A stretch of DNA of 8,113 nt from an uncultured Collinsella sp. (GCA_900550355.1 URRT01000084.1:1-8113); one strand, 5' to 3'. Shown: positions 1 to 7,873, counted from the stretch's first letter. The notes: generated from the sequence alone by a model not told the origin. Made by a program: numbers and translations.

Positions 1-87
1 AGAAGCCCTCGCTGCGCACTTCGTGCGGCGAGGGCTTCTTGCGTCCTGCGGAGTGTGCCTAAAAGTAAACTGATGGCGGGCCCTGCG
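1..87. repeat. Partial copy of a palindromic intergenic repeat (copy 1)
   Basis: Bases 1-87 align without gaps to 2548-2634, with about 77 of 87 positions identical by hand count. The segment opens with a hairpin: 1-12 pairs perfectly with 28-39, and CGCAC/GTGCG closes an inner stem around TTC, leaving a two-base bulge. The match stops near 87. The left terminal arm, if there is one, lies outside the window. The stretch matching the right arm of copy 2 has about eight changes here, so this copy looks decayed. No T-run follows the hairpin, so it is a poor match to a simple terminator. It is probably a member of a dispersed, non-coding repeat family. Confidence 0.75.
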
Positions 88-264
88 ATGTCCGGTCTTC
101 GGCGGATTACTGGCTGGGGGAATAATGGCGCGCTTCGCGCGTTTGAAAAGGGCTTCGTGCTGCGGAATGCATTCAGAGGGAAACCCATCGGGTCCCTTCG
201 TCCTCGGTCTTCAGGGATTAAAGCTGAGGAGAAGAATGGCGCGCTTCTCGCCTTACGACTGTAG
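88..264. other. Intergenic stretch without a supported gene
   Basis: Short open frames here have no ribosome binding site or recognisable protein motif, so I call no gene. The one repeat I see is a 13-base direct repeat, AATGGCGCGCTTC, at 124-136 and 235-247, 111 bp apart. Each copy sits in a small GC-rich hairpin context. It could be the remains of further intergenic repeat copies or part of an untranslated transcript that ends at the terminator at 265-303. Confidence 0.5.
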
Positions 265-303
265 CGGCCGCGGTCCCGTTTGGGATCGTGGCCGTTTTGT
301 TGT
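265..303 (+). terminator. Factor-independent terminator upstream of larA
   Basis: Bases 265-277 pair with 282-294 to form a 13-bp stem (two G-U wobbles, no mismatches) closed by a GTTT loop. TTTTGTTGT follows directly. This is a textbook intrinsic terminator for rightward transcription. The terminated transcript must start to the left, outside the window or in 88-264. If larA had a promoter before 265 it could instead act as an attenuator, but I see no attenuator partner structure. Confidence 0.82.
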
Positions 304-420
304 GGGTCAAATATGAACGTTGTGTTAATGAGTCGGTGGACGGTGGTGTTTTTCGGTGAGCGGCGTATCCTTCCAACGGTTTATCTAGTGTGTTAGATGA
401 AAGGAAGAGGGCGCTCGTCA

Positions 421-1698
421 TTGTTTGAATGTGAACTGCCGTTTGACCACAAGACGTTGCATCTGGAGCTCGAGGATAAGAACTTCGCGGGTGTGATGGA
501 AGGTCATCAAAACGAGTTTAAGACTACAAAATCGCAGGAAGAGCTGGTAGAGGAGTCGCTTGCCAACCCTTATGGTTCGCCTTCGCTCGAGGAGCTTTGT
601 GCTGGCAAGAAGGATATCGTCATTATTAGCTCCGATCATACGCGCCCCGTTCCCTCGCGTGTGACGATGCCTATTCTGCTGCATCACATCCATTCCGCTG
701 CGCCCGAGGCTCGCGTGCGTATTTTGGTTGCTACGGGTATGCATCGTCCGTCGACGCACGAGGAGCTCGTCAACAAGTACGGCGAGGAGATCGTTGCCAA
801 CGAGGAAATCGTTATGCACGTCGCGACTGACGACAGCATGATGAAAAAGATCGGCACCCTGCCTTCTGGTGGCGAGTGCATCATCAACAAGATTGCCGTC
901 GATTGCGATCTGCTGCTTGCCGAGGGCTTTATTGAGCCGCACTTCTTTGCTGGTTTCTCCGGCAGCCGCAAGTCCGTCCTGCCTGGCATCGCCAGCTACA
1001 AGACCATCATGTACAACCACAACGGCCAGTTTGTGAACGATTCTCATTCGCGTGCCGGCAACCTGTGCCACAATCACGTGAGCGAGGACATGTTCGCCGC
1101 CGCCGAGATGGCTCACCTTGCCTTTGTGCTGAACGTGGTGCTCAACGGCAAGCACGAGGTCATTGGCTCCTTCGCCGGCGACATCCACAAGGCACACGAG
1201 GCTGGCTGCGAGTTCGTAAAGAGCCTTGCCGGCGTTGAGCCCGTCGAGTGCGAGATTGCCATCACCACAAACGGCGGCTACCCGCTCGACCAGAACATCT
1301 ACCAGGCCGTGAAGGGCATGTGCTCTGCCGAGGCCACGCTTCCCGAGGGCGGTGTGATCATCGACGTCGCCGGTTGTGCCGACGGTCACGGCGGCGAGGG
1401 CTTCTATCACAACATCGCCGACAACGATCCGGCAGAGTTTGAGCGCGCCTGTATCGACCGTCCTAAGGACGAGACCCTGCCCGACCAGTGGACGAGCCAG
1501 ATCTTTGCCCGCATCCTGGCGCATCACCCTGTGGTCATGGTCACCGACCTGTGCGATCACCAGATGATCAAGGATATGCACATGACGCCGGTCAACACCC
1601 TCGAGGAGGCGCTCAAGCTCGCCTTTGAGATGAAGGGTGCCGATGCCAAGGTGGCCGTTATTCCCGATGGCCTGGGCGTTGTTGTCGCTCAGCACTAG
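421..1698 (+). CDS. larA: Nickel-pincer lactate racemase LarA
   Basis: LarA interconverts L- and D-lactate by hydride transfer to a nickel-pincer nucleotide bound covalently to a lysine; it acts in the cytoplasm. The protein is very close to Lactiplantibacillus plantarum LarA as I recall it, with shared blocks SSDHTRPVPS, HFFAGFSG, RKSVLPGIASYKT, TNGGYPLDQNIYQAVKGM and DGHGGEGFYHN. I chose the TTG at 421 as start. AGAGGG lies 9 nt upstream, the length becomes 425 aa (424 in L. plantarum), and the catalytic residues then take the same numbers as in the reference enzyme: Arg75, His108, His174, Lys184 (cofactor attachment), His200 (nickel ligand), Gln295 and Lys298. An in-frame ATG at 397 would add eight residues but has no Shine-Dalgarno sequence. 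All key residues are intact, so an active enzyme is expected. larD follows 49 nt downstream, probably in the same transcript. Function is near certain; the start is less so. Confidence 0.96.
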   Translation: MFECELPFDHKTLHLELEDKNFAGVMEGHQNEFKTTKSQEELVEESLANPYGSPSLEELCAGKKDIVIISSDHTRPVPSRVTMPILLHHIHSAAPEARVRILVATGMHRPSTHEELVNKYGEEIVANEEIVMHVATDDSMMKKIGTLPSGGECIINKIAVDCDLLLAEGFIEPHFFAGFSGSRKSVLPGIASYKTIMYNHNGQFVNDSHSRAGNLCHNHVSEDMFAAAEMAHLAFVLNVVLNGKHEVIGSFAGDIHKAHEAGCEFVKSLAGVEPVECEIAITTNGGYPLDQNIYQAVKGMCSAEATLPEGGVIIDVAGCADGHGGEGFYHNIADNDPAEFERACIDRPKDETLPDQWTSQIFARILAHHPVVMVTDLCDHQMIKDMHMTPVNTLEEALKLAFEMKGADAKVAVIPDGLGVVVAQH

Positions 1699-1747
1699 CG
1701 CGCGGCCTAAACGAATCGTTTATAACCGACAAGAAAGATAAGGTTTT

Positions 1748-2479
1748 ATGCTTACCAAACTCCTCTGCGAATTCGGCGCAACGGCCCTCATGATCATCTT
1801 TGGCGTGGGCGTGCACTGCGATACCGTGCTTAAGGGCACCAAGTATCAGGGCTCCGGCCACATGTTTGCCATCACCACTTGGTCTTTTGGCATCTCGGTC
1901 TGCCTGTTTGTCTTTGGCGGCGCCGTGTGCATGAACCCGGCTATGGTGCTTGCCCAGTGCATCGTAGGCCTGGTGCCGTGGAGCAGCTGCATCCCCTTCA
2001 TGATTGCCGATATGCTCGGCGGCTTTGTGGGCGCCGTAATCGCTTGGCTTATGTATGCCGATGAGTTCAAGGCTTCCGAGGGCGTCGTCGACCCCATTGC
2101 CCAGCGCAACATCTTCTCGACCAACCCCACCACCGAGGGTACGAACTATGCCCGTAACTTCTTCTGCGAGGCTATCTGCACCTTTGTGTTCATCAGCGCC
2201 ATCCTTGCTGCCGCTAGCCGCGCAGGCGAGAACGTTTTGATGCTCGCTATCTGCGTTGGCCTGATCGTTTGGGCCGTTGGCATGGGCATGGGCGGCATCA
2301 CCGGCTTCGCCATGAACCAGGCACGTGACCTTGGTCCTCGCATGGCTTACCAGGTGCTGCCGATCAAGAACAAGGCTGACAACAACTGGAAGTACGGCCT
2401 GCTTGTTCCTGGCATCGCACCGTTTATCGGTGCCGCTCTGGCCGCACTGTTTGTGCATGGTTTCTTGGGCATGTTCTAG
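1748..2479 (+). CDS. larD: Lactate-channel aquaglyceroporin LarD (MIP family)
   Basis: This 243-aa integral membrane protein of the major intrinsic protein family probably passes undissociated lactic acid, as LarD/GlpF1 does in lactobacilli, supplying or exporting the substrate of LarA. Six hydrophobic segments are visible, roughly at residues 5-22, 39-58, 80-103, 136-156, 163-182 and 216-238. The first pore half-helix carries a normal NPA box (Asn63-Ala65). The second reads MNQARDLGPR: the usual proline is glutamine (Asn190-Gln191-Ala192), while the selectivity-filter Arg193 is kept. The blocks GVGVHCDTVLKGTKY, NPAMVLAQ and PGIAPFIGAALAALF resemble lactobacillar LarD rather than glycerol facilitators. 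Start: ATG with TAAGG 4 nt upstream, which is close. It lies directly behind larA, which supports the lactate role. A generic glycerol/water channel is the alternative. Confidence 0.88.
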   Translation: MLTKLLCEFGATALMIIFGVGVHCDTVLKGTKYQGSGHMFAITTWSFGISVCLFVFGGAVCMNPAMVLAQCIVGLVPWSSCIPFMIADMLGGFVGAVIAWLMYADEFKASEGVVDPIAQRNIFSTNPTTEGTNYARNFFCEAICTFVFISAILAAASRAGENVLMLAICVGLIVWAVGMGMGGITGFAMNQARDLGPRMAYQVLPIKNKADNNWKYGLLVPGIAPFIGAALAALFVHGFLGMF

Positions 2480-2503
2480 TCCAAGACAATTGATATAACG
2501 CCC

Positions 2504-2630
2504 GGGTCCGGCATAGGTTAACTTTTCGCCGCGTCCTCGGACATGCAAGAAGCCCTCGCTGCGCACTTCGTGCGGCGGGAGCTTCTTGCGTCCTGCGGAG
2601 TGCGGCGAAAAGTTAACCTATGCCGGACCC
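2504..2630. repeat. 127-bp palindromic element with 29-bp inverted termini (copy 2)
   Basis: Bases 2504-2532 are the exact reverse complement of 2602-2630, a perfect 29-bp inverted repeat that starts GGGTCCGGC and contains GTTAAC. Between the arms is a second hairpin: GCAAGAAGC (2545-2553) pairs with GCTTCTTGC (2581-2589), and CGCAC/GTGCG forms the tip. The region from 2548 on matches the window start (copy 1). The whole element could fold into one long cruciform or RNA hairpin. It lies 24 bp after larD and about 155 bp beyond the stop of the converging tetR gene, where it could help separate the two operons. There is no T-run and no clear target-site duplication. It resembles a small non-autonomous (MITE-like) or REP-like element; no open frame is supported inside it. 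Confidence 0.85.
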
Positions 2631-2785
2631 TGCGGGAATCCAGTTGTGTTCGAACAAGCAACCAACATATATATCTGAATTTGGATGTGGTGGGCACTTT
2701 GTTGTTAGGCGCTTTGAGGTGCGAGTGACACTTTGGGGTGCGTGGCGGCCTGGGTTGGGGCGATGCTTTGGGATGAGCTTCTTAC
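2631..2785. other. Intergenic gap between converging operons
   Basis: This gap holds no supported gene. The only symmetrical site I see is a perfect 10-bp palindrome, TGTTCGAACA, at 2647-2656. It shares the half-site TGTTCG/CGAACA with the inverted repeat upstream of larB. No hairpin followed by a T-run was found for the leftward tetR transcript. Confidence 0.5.
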
Positions 2786-3325
2786 TTAGTTGAAGAGGGG
2801 CTTGATGGCTGAGAGGTAGTCTTTGGCTACGTCCTCTTTTGGGGCTTCGAAGTTGTGCCAGGCCCACCATTGGACCATTCCTACGAAGCTTGAGGCTATG
2901 TGGTGTAGTAAGAAACTGCGGTCCATGGTGCCAGCGGGGCCTGTGGAGTCGGCGGGGACGGTTTCGGCTGCTCGTGACATGATGGTCTTGCGTAAGCAGT
3001 CGGCGAAGACGCGGGAGCCGGCGCCGGCTACGAGGGCTCGAACGCCCTGGCGGCGCTCCCAGAGGTTGTTGAGGATATGCTCGACCTGCACGAGTGGGTC
3101 GTCGAGCGGTGTGCCATCGTCGTCGAGGGCGTGGGTACAGATGTCGCTCACGAGCTCGGACAGTAGGTCGTCTTTGCTCTTAAAGAGGCCGTAGAATGTC
3201 GCGCGGCCTACGTGAGCGCGCGCGATGATGTCGCCGACGGTAATCTTGCCGTAGTCCACTTCGCGTAGCAGCTCGGAGAACGCCGCAACGATGGCAGCGC
3301 GGCTTTTTTCTTTGCGGGCATCCAT
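2786..3325 (-). CDS. TetR/AcrR-family transcriptional regulator
   Basis: The product is a 179-aa one-component regulator. Residues 4-50 form the TetR-type DNA-binding domain, with the helix-turn-helix at about 28-48 (ITVGDIIARAHVGRATFYGLF), including the typical ATFY-F-K recognition helix end and KDDLL start of helix 4. The rest is helical and should hold the dimer and ligand pocket; it contains a Trp-rich patch (VQWWAWHNF, about 151-159), and I do not recognise its ligand. Start: ATG at 3325, 2 nt after the larC stop (TAGCCATG), which suggests coupled translation because no good Shine-Dalgarno is visible. An upstream in-frame ATG at 3373 would overlap larC by 46 nt and is less likely. As the last gene of larB-larC-tetR, it is a candidate regulator of lactate racemase genes; lactobacilli use a Crp-Fnr-type LarR instead. 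That role is inferred from position only. Confidence 0.88.
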   Translation of the reverse strand: MDARKEKSRAAIVAAFSELLREVDYGKITVGDIIARAHVGRATFYGLFKSKDDLLSELVSDICTHALDDDGTPLDDPLVQVEHILNNLWERRQGVRALVAGAGSRVFADCLRKTIMSRAAETVPADSTGPAGTMDRSFLLHHIASSFVGMVQWWAWHNFEAPKEDVAKDYLSAIKPLFN

Positions 3326-3327
3326 GG

Positions 3328-4263
3328 CTATGCATCCACGTGAACGAGCAGACAACGGAGCGTGCCGGAGCAACCCTCGTAGGGGCGCTTACCGGCGCCG
3401 TAGCCGACGGCCTCGATGCGGTAGCGGGCCGGTAGGTGCTCGGACGTGCGCAGTGCGGCGACGATGGCGGCGCCCGTGGGCGTCACGAGCTCGCCGGCGA
3501 CCGGTGCGGGCGTGAGGGCGATATTGCCTGCCTGGCATAGGTTGACGACGGCGGGCACCGGGATGGGCATAAGGCCGTGGGCACAGTGGATGGTGCCGTG
3601 ACCCTCGGAGAGCGACTCGACGACAATGTCCTCGATACCCAGGTCATCGAGACAGATGGCGACCGAGCAGATGTCGACGATGGAGTCGATGGCGCCTACC
3701 TCGTGGAACATGACGGTCTCGGGCGTTTTGCCGTGGGCCTTGGCCTCGGCGGCGGCGAGCGCGGTAAAGATGGCGAGCGCGCGGCGCTTGGCGCCATCGC
3801 TTAACTGCGAGCCATCGATGATGGCGGCGACATCCGCCAAAGAACGGTGGTGATGGTGGTGGGTGTGGTGATGATCTTCGTGCTCATGGGCGTGGCCCTC
3901 ATGGTCGTGCTCATGGCAGTGCTCGTGTTCGTGCCCGCCATGATCATGATGGTGATGCTCATGCTCATGCCCGTGCTCGTGCTCGTGCGTGTGCTCGACA
4001 GCTGTTTCGTTGCCGTAGAGCCAGGCCATATCGTGGTCGTGGTTCTCGAGCTCCTCTGCCAGCTGAACGTCAAAGTCGCAGGCGTCGATGCCATGCTTGT
4101 TTACGCGCGTAACGGCAATCTCAAAGCCGTCGACCGGCAGCGTGGCGAGCTGTTCGCGCAGGTGTTCCTCGCTGGCGCCCAGGTCGAGCAGGGCCGCGAC
4201 GGTCATATCGCCGCTGATGCCCGAGGTGCCGTCGATGATAAGCGTGTGCTGATGGTTAGACAT
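3328..4263 (-). CDS. larC: Nickel-pincer cofactor protein LarC, N-terminal module only (LarC1-like)
   Basis: LarC inserts nickel into the bisthiocarboxylated pyridinium nucleotide in a CTP-dependent reaction, the last step of LarA cofactor synthesis. The 311-aa product shows the family N-terminus DGTSGISGDM (11-20), HEVGAIDSIVDI (187-198), MPIPVPA (232-238), ELVTPTGAA (258-266) and GYGAGKR (287-293). A histidine-rich stretch fills about 75-139. The protein stops at 311, where the LarC1 part of L. plantarum ends. The roughly 120-150-residue C-terminal module (LarC2), which carries the CTP site, is absent, and no reading frame downstream encodes it because tetR begins at once. Start: ATG at 4263 with AAGGAG 7 nt upstream, overlapping the larB stop; the longer ATG at 4338 would run 65 nt into larB. 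Family membership is sure; whether it works alone is not. Confidence 0.93.
   Translation of the reverse strand: MSNHQHTLIIDGTSGISGDMTVAALLDLGASEEHLREQLATLPVDGFEIAVTRVNKHGIDACDFDVQLAEELENHDHDMAWLYGNETAVEHTHEHEHGHEHEHHHHDHGGHEHEHCHEHDHEGHAHEHEDHHHTHHHHHRSLADVAAIIDGSQLSDGAKRRALAIFTALAAAEAKAHGKTPETVMFHEVGAIDSIVDICSVAICLDDLGIEDIVVESLSEGHGTIHCAHGLMPIPVPAVVNLCQAGNIALTPAPVAGELVTPTGAAIVAALRTSEHLPARYRIEAVGYGAGKRPYEGCSGTLRCLLVHVDA
3847..3993 (-). repeat. Histidine-rich low-complexity tract inside larC
   Basis: Codons 91-139 of larC encode 28 histidines in 49 residues, mostly alternating with Glu, Asp or Gly, and ending in runs such as HHHTHHHHH. The DNA is correspondingly repetitive (CAT/CAC and GAG/GAC codons). 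Such tracts in nickel-handling proteins commonly bind or store nickel; LarC1 of lactobacilli has a shorter His-rich stretch at the same place. Length is likely to vary between strains through slippage. Confidence 0.85.
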
Positions 4264-4273
4264 GAAATGCTCC

Positions 4274-5056
4274 TTAACGGGCGCGAGGTGTGCCGGCGCC
4301 CAGATGATTGATAAGACTTGCCTGGTAGGCGGCACCAAAGCCGTTGTCGATATTGACGACCGAAACGCCGCTGGCGCAGGAGTTGAGCATGGCGAGCAGC
4401 GCGGCTACGCCACCAAAGCTCGCGCCGTAGCCCACGCTGGTGGGAACGGCGATGACCGGACAGCTCGCCAGGCCGCCGACAACGCTCGCCAGCGCGCCTT
4501 CCATGCCGGCGATGGCGATGACCACCTGTGCCTGGGCAAGTTCCTCGGCATGCGCGAGCAGACGGTGCAGGCCGGCGACGCCTACGTCGTAGAGGCGGTC
4601 GACCTCGTTGCCATAGAACTCGGCCGTCAACGCGGCTTCTTCGGCGACGGGCAAGTCGCTCGTGCCGGCGCAGGCGACGACGATGCGTCCGTTGCCGGTG
4701 GGGGAGGGCTTGCCGCCCACGAGGGCGAGCTGCGCGTCCGGGACATATCCCAGGTCGATGTCGTTGTCGAGGAGCTCCGAGGTGCGGGCTGCCTTTTTGG
4801 CATCCAGGCGCGTGACCAGGATGCGCTCCTGACCGGCATCGCGCAGTGCTTTGATAATGGCGGCAATCTGCTCGGCGGTTTTACCGGCACCGTAGACAAC
4901 CTCGCCGGCTCCCTGGCGCACCCCGCGCGAAAGATCGAGCTGCGCAAAACCCAGATCGGCGGTTGGCGCCGTCTGGATGCGCGTGAGGGCGTCTGCCGGG
5001 GCGACTGCTCCGCCGGCAACATCGCTCAGCAACTGCTCAAGATCTCGCTTATCCAT
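4274..5056 (-). CDS. larB: Pyridinium-3,5-biscarboxylic acid mononucleotide synthase LarB
   Basis: LarB starts synthesis of the nickel-pincer cofactor: it carboxylates the pyridinium ring of nicotinic acid adenine dinucleotide and hydrolyses it to the biscarboxylated mononucleotide and AMP. The product is 260 aa from the ATG at 5056. The N-terminal third is helical with LDLSRGVRQGAGEVVYGAGKT (about 40-60). The C-terminal half is the PurE-like (AIR carboxylase) fold, with AGTSDLPVAEEA (130-141), DVGVAGLHRL (157-166), AGMEGALASVVGGL (183-196) and VPTSVGYGASFGG (204-216). Cys227 in LNSCASG corresponds to the cysteine reported to attack the substrate in L. plantarum LarB (Cys221 there). The start has AAGGGA 7 nt upstream; an ATG at 5089 is possible but has no such site and lies in the candidate promoter. 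larC follows after 10 nt, so the two are cotranscribed. larE, the sulfur-transfer partner, is not in the window. Confidence 0.95.
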   Translation of the reverse strand: MDKRDLEQLLSDVAGGAVAPADALTRIQTAPTADLGFAQLDLSRGVRQGAGEVVYGAGKTAEQIAAIIKALRDAGQERILVTRLDAKKAARTSELLDNDIDLGYVPDAQLALVGGKPSPTGNGRIVVACAGTSDLPVAEEAALTAEFYGNEVDRLYDVGVAGLHRLLAHAEELAQAQVVIAIAGMEGALASVVGGLASCPVIAVPTSVGYGASFGGVAALLAMLNSCASGVSVVNIDNGFGAAYQASLINHLGAGTPRAR

Positions 5057-5079
5057 ATATGTTCCCTTCGACGGCGCAA

Positions 5080-5134
5080 AGTCTAGCACTCAAAGGGTAT
5101 GTTTCCGAACACTAAGACAAAATTGTTCGGAAAC
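5080..5134 (-). promoter_or_regulatory. Candidate larB promoter with overlapping inverted-repeat operator
   Basis: GTTTCCGAACA (5101-5111) is the exact reverse complement of TGTTCGGAAAC (5124-5134), an 11-bp inverted repeat with a 12-bp AT-rich spacer. On the - strand an extended -10 motif, TGCTAGACT, has its hexamer at 5085-5080. A 17-bp spacing places the -35 region at about 5103-5108, inside the near arm of the repeat, although the -35 bases themselves are poor. Transcription would start near 5073, just ahead of the larB ribosome site. No T-run follows the repeat, so it is not a terminator of serB. An operator for a dimeric regulator, perhaps the TetR protein of this operon, fits best. The repeat is certain; its function is inferred. 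Confidence 0.5.
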
Positions 5135-5170
5135 TATAGGACAGACTGATTCAATTGTTAGACGGATCGG

Positions 5171-5806
5171 CTAGTCGCGCAGGATGATGTCCATGGCGAG
5201 CATCAGGTTGCGCTCGTCGATGGCAAACGGGGCGGCCTCGCGCGTCTTGGGCTTGGCGCAAAACGCGATGCCCGTGCCCGCAGCCTGAATCATGGGGATG
5301 TCGTTGGCGCCGTCGCCGATCGCGACGGTATGGGCCATATCGACACCGCACTCAACTGCCCAATCCAGCAGCTGGATGAGCTTGGACTCCTTGGTCACAA
5401 TGTCTGCCGCCAGCTTACCCGTGAGCTTGCCGTCGACGACTTCCAGGCGGTTGGCCAGGCAAAAATCGATACCCGCGGCAGCTACGATCTTGTCAGCGAC
5501 CTCGTGGAAGCCACCGCTTACCACGCCGACCTTCCAACCCTTGCTGTGCGCCGAGCGCACAAGCTCCAGCGCGCCAGGGGTAAACGTCACGCGCTCAAAG
5601 GTACGCTCGAACACGCTCTCGTCCAAGCCGGCAAGCAGCCCCACGCGCTCCTCGAGCGCCTGCTTAAAGTCGAGCTCGCCGCGCATGGCACGTTCGGTGA
5701 TCTGTGCCACCTGTTCGCCTACGCCGGCCTCCTCGCCCAACAGGTCGATGACCTCCTGGTTGATGAGCGTGGAGTCGATATCCATAACAATGAGGCGTGC
5801 AGTCAT
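5171..5806 (-). CDS. serB: Phosphoserine phosphatase SerB
   Basis: SerB hydrolyses O-phospho-L-serine to L-serine, the last step of the phosphorylated serine pathway, in the cytoplasm. The 211-aa product is a compact haloacid dehalogenase-superfamily enzyme without the N-terminal ACT-like domain of longer SerB proteins. Motif I is MDIDST (Asp9 nucleophile, Asp11 acid/base). MRGELDF at 41-47 matches the substrate-binding cap segment of the family. Motif II is VVSGGF (Ser97), the motif III lysine lies in TKESK (138-142), and motif IV is GDGANDIPM (164-172, metal-binding Asp165 and Asp169). Glu18 in the cap contacts substrate in homologues. Start: ATG at 5806 with AAAGG 6 nt upstream; an in-frame ATG at 5851 would add 15 unrelated residues. 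No terminator is seen between serB and larB, 114 nt apart, so some read-through into larBC is possible. A related HAD phosphatase specificity cannot be fully excluded. Confidence 0.92.
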   Translation of the reverse strand: MTARLIVMDIDSTLINQEVIDLLGEEAGVGEQVAQITERAMRGELDFKQALEERVGLLAGLDESVFERTFERVTFTPGALELVRSAHSKGWKVGVVSGGFHEVADKIVAAAGIDFCLANRLEVVDGKLTGKLAADIVTKESKLIQLLDWAVECGVDMAHTVAIGDGANDIPMIQAAGTGIAFCAKPKTREAAPFAIDERNLMLAMDIILRD

Positions 5807-5999
5807 GACGGGCCTTTCCAAGTGCAGTTGTATTGGGGAATATTGTCGCACGCGGCGCGCCTTGGTGACGGCCAGGCCGCGTCAATTGTTTCGTCTCCGT
5901 CAAGTCTTTGGGCAAGAGCTACTTTTTCGCGGCACATCGACGCAGGTGCGATAAGATAGAACGCCATGTCTGGCTGCGCGGTTTACGCAGGCTGGGCAA
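5807..5999. other. Divergent intergenic region between serB and aspS
   Basis: serB and aspS diverge from here, so both promoters should lie between 5807 and about 5960. For aspS the best candidate is an extended -10-like TGCGATAAGAT around 5947-5957, but no -35 match sits at the right distance. For serB, a TTGACG on the - strand near 5880-5885 has no suitable -10. A short inverted repeat, CGCGGC/GCCGCG (5851-5856 with 5876-5881), flanks about 19 bases. No small gene is supported. Confidence 0.3.
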
Positions 6000-6054
6000 A
6001 TCTGTACGACGCCGCCCGGAACGACACGGGGCGGCACAGATCCATAAAGGAGGA
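6000..6054 (+). promoter_or_regulatory. Structured aspS leader hairpin and ribosome binding site
   Basis: ATCTGT (6000-6005) plus GCCGCCC (6011-6017) pair with the continuous arm GGGCGGCACAGAT (6029-6041). That gives 13 base pairs interrupted by one 5-nt bulge (ACGAC), with an 11-nt loop. Five bases later comes a near-perfect Shine-Dalgarno, AAAGGAGG (6046-6053), 9 nt before the ATG. A small hairpin, CTGCG/CGCAG, lies just upstream at about 5974-5990. The canonical T-box sequence is absent, so I do not call a T-box riboswitch. The hairpin may simply stabilise the mRNA or control access to the ribosome site. Confidence 0.5.
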
Positions 6055-6062
6055 TCACTGGT

Positions 6063-7850
<1,788 letters not shown>

Positions 7851-7873
7851 GCAAGCGGCTACATATTGCTTGC

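Noticed and set aside
88..303. Possible T-box or other riboswitch ahead of larA, suggested by a hairpin followed by a terminator
   Set aside because: The conserved T-box stretch and the stem I landmarks are missing; AATGGCGCGCTTC does not match, and larA is not a usual T-box target.
418..1695. Long open frame on the - strand opposite larA
   Set aside because: It mirrors larA codon structure in a GC-rich gene, has no recognisable motifs or ribosome site, and larA is unmistakable on the + strand.
3325..3373. Frameshifted LarC-TetR fusion, by analogy with LarC1-LarC2 frameshifting
   Set aside because: The tetR frame is open for 16 codons before its ATG, but no slippery heptamer is seen and TAGCCATG fits simple reinitiation.
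5101..5134. LexA (SOS) box, because of GAAC...GTTC
   Set aside because: The two halves are 14 bp apart rather than the 4 bp expected for the Gram-positive SOS box.
5101..5134. Terminator of serB
   Set aside because: The repeat has no T-run on the - strand side and a 12-bp spacer; its position over a -35 region fits an operator better.
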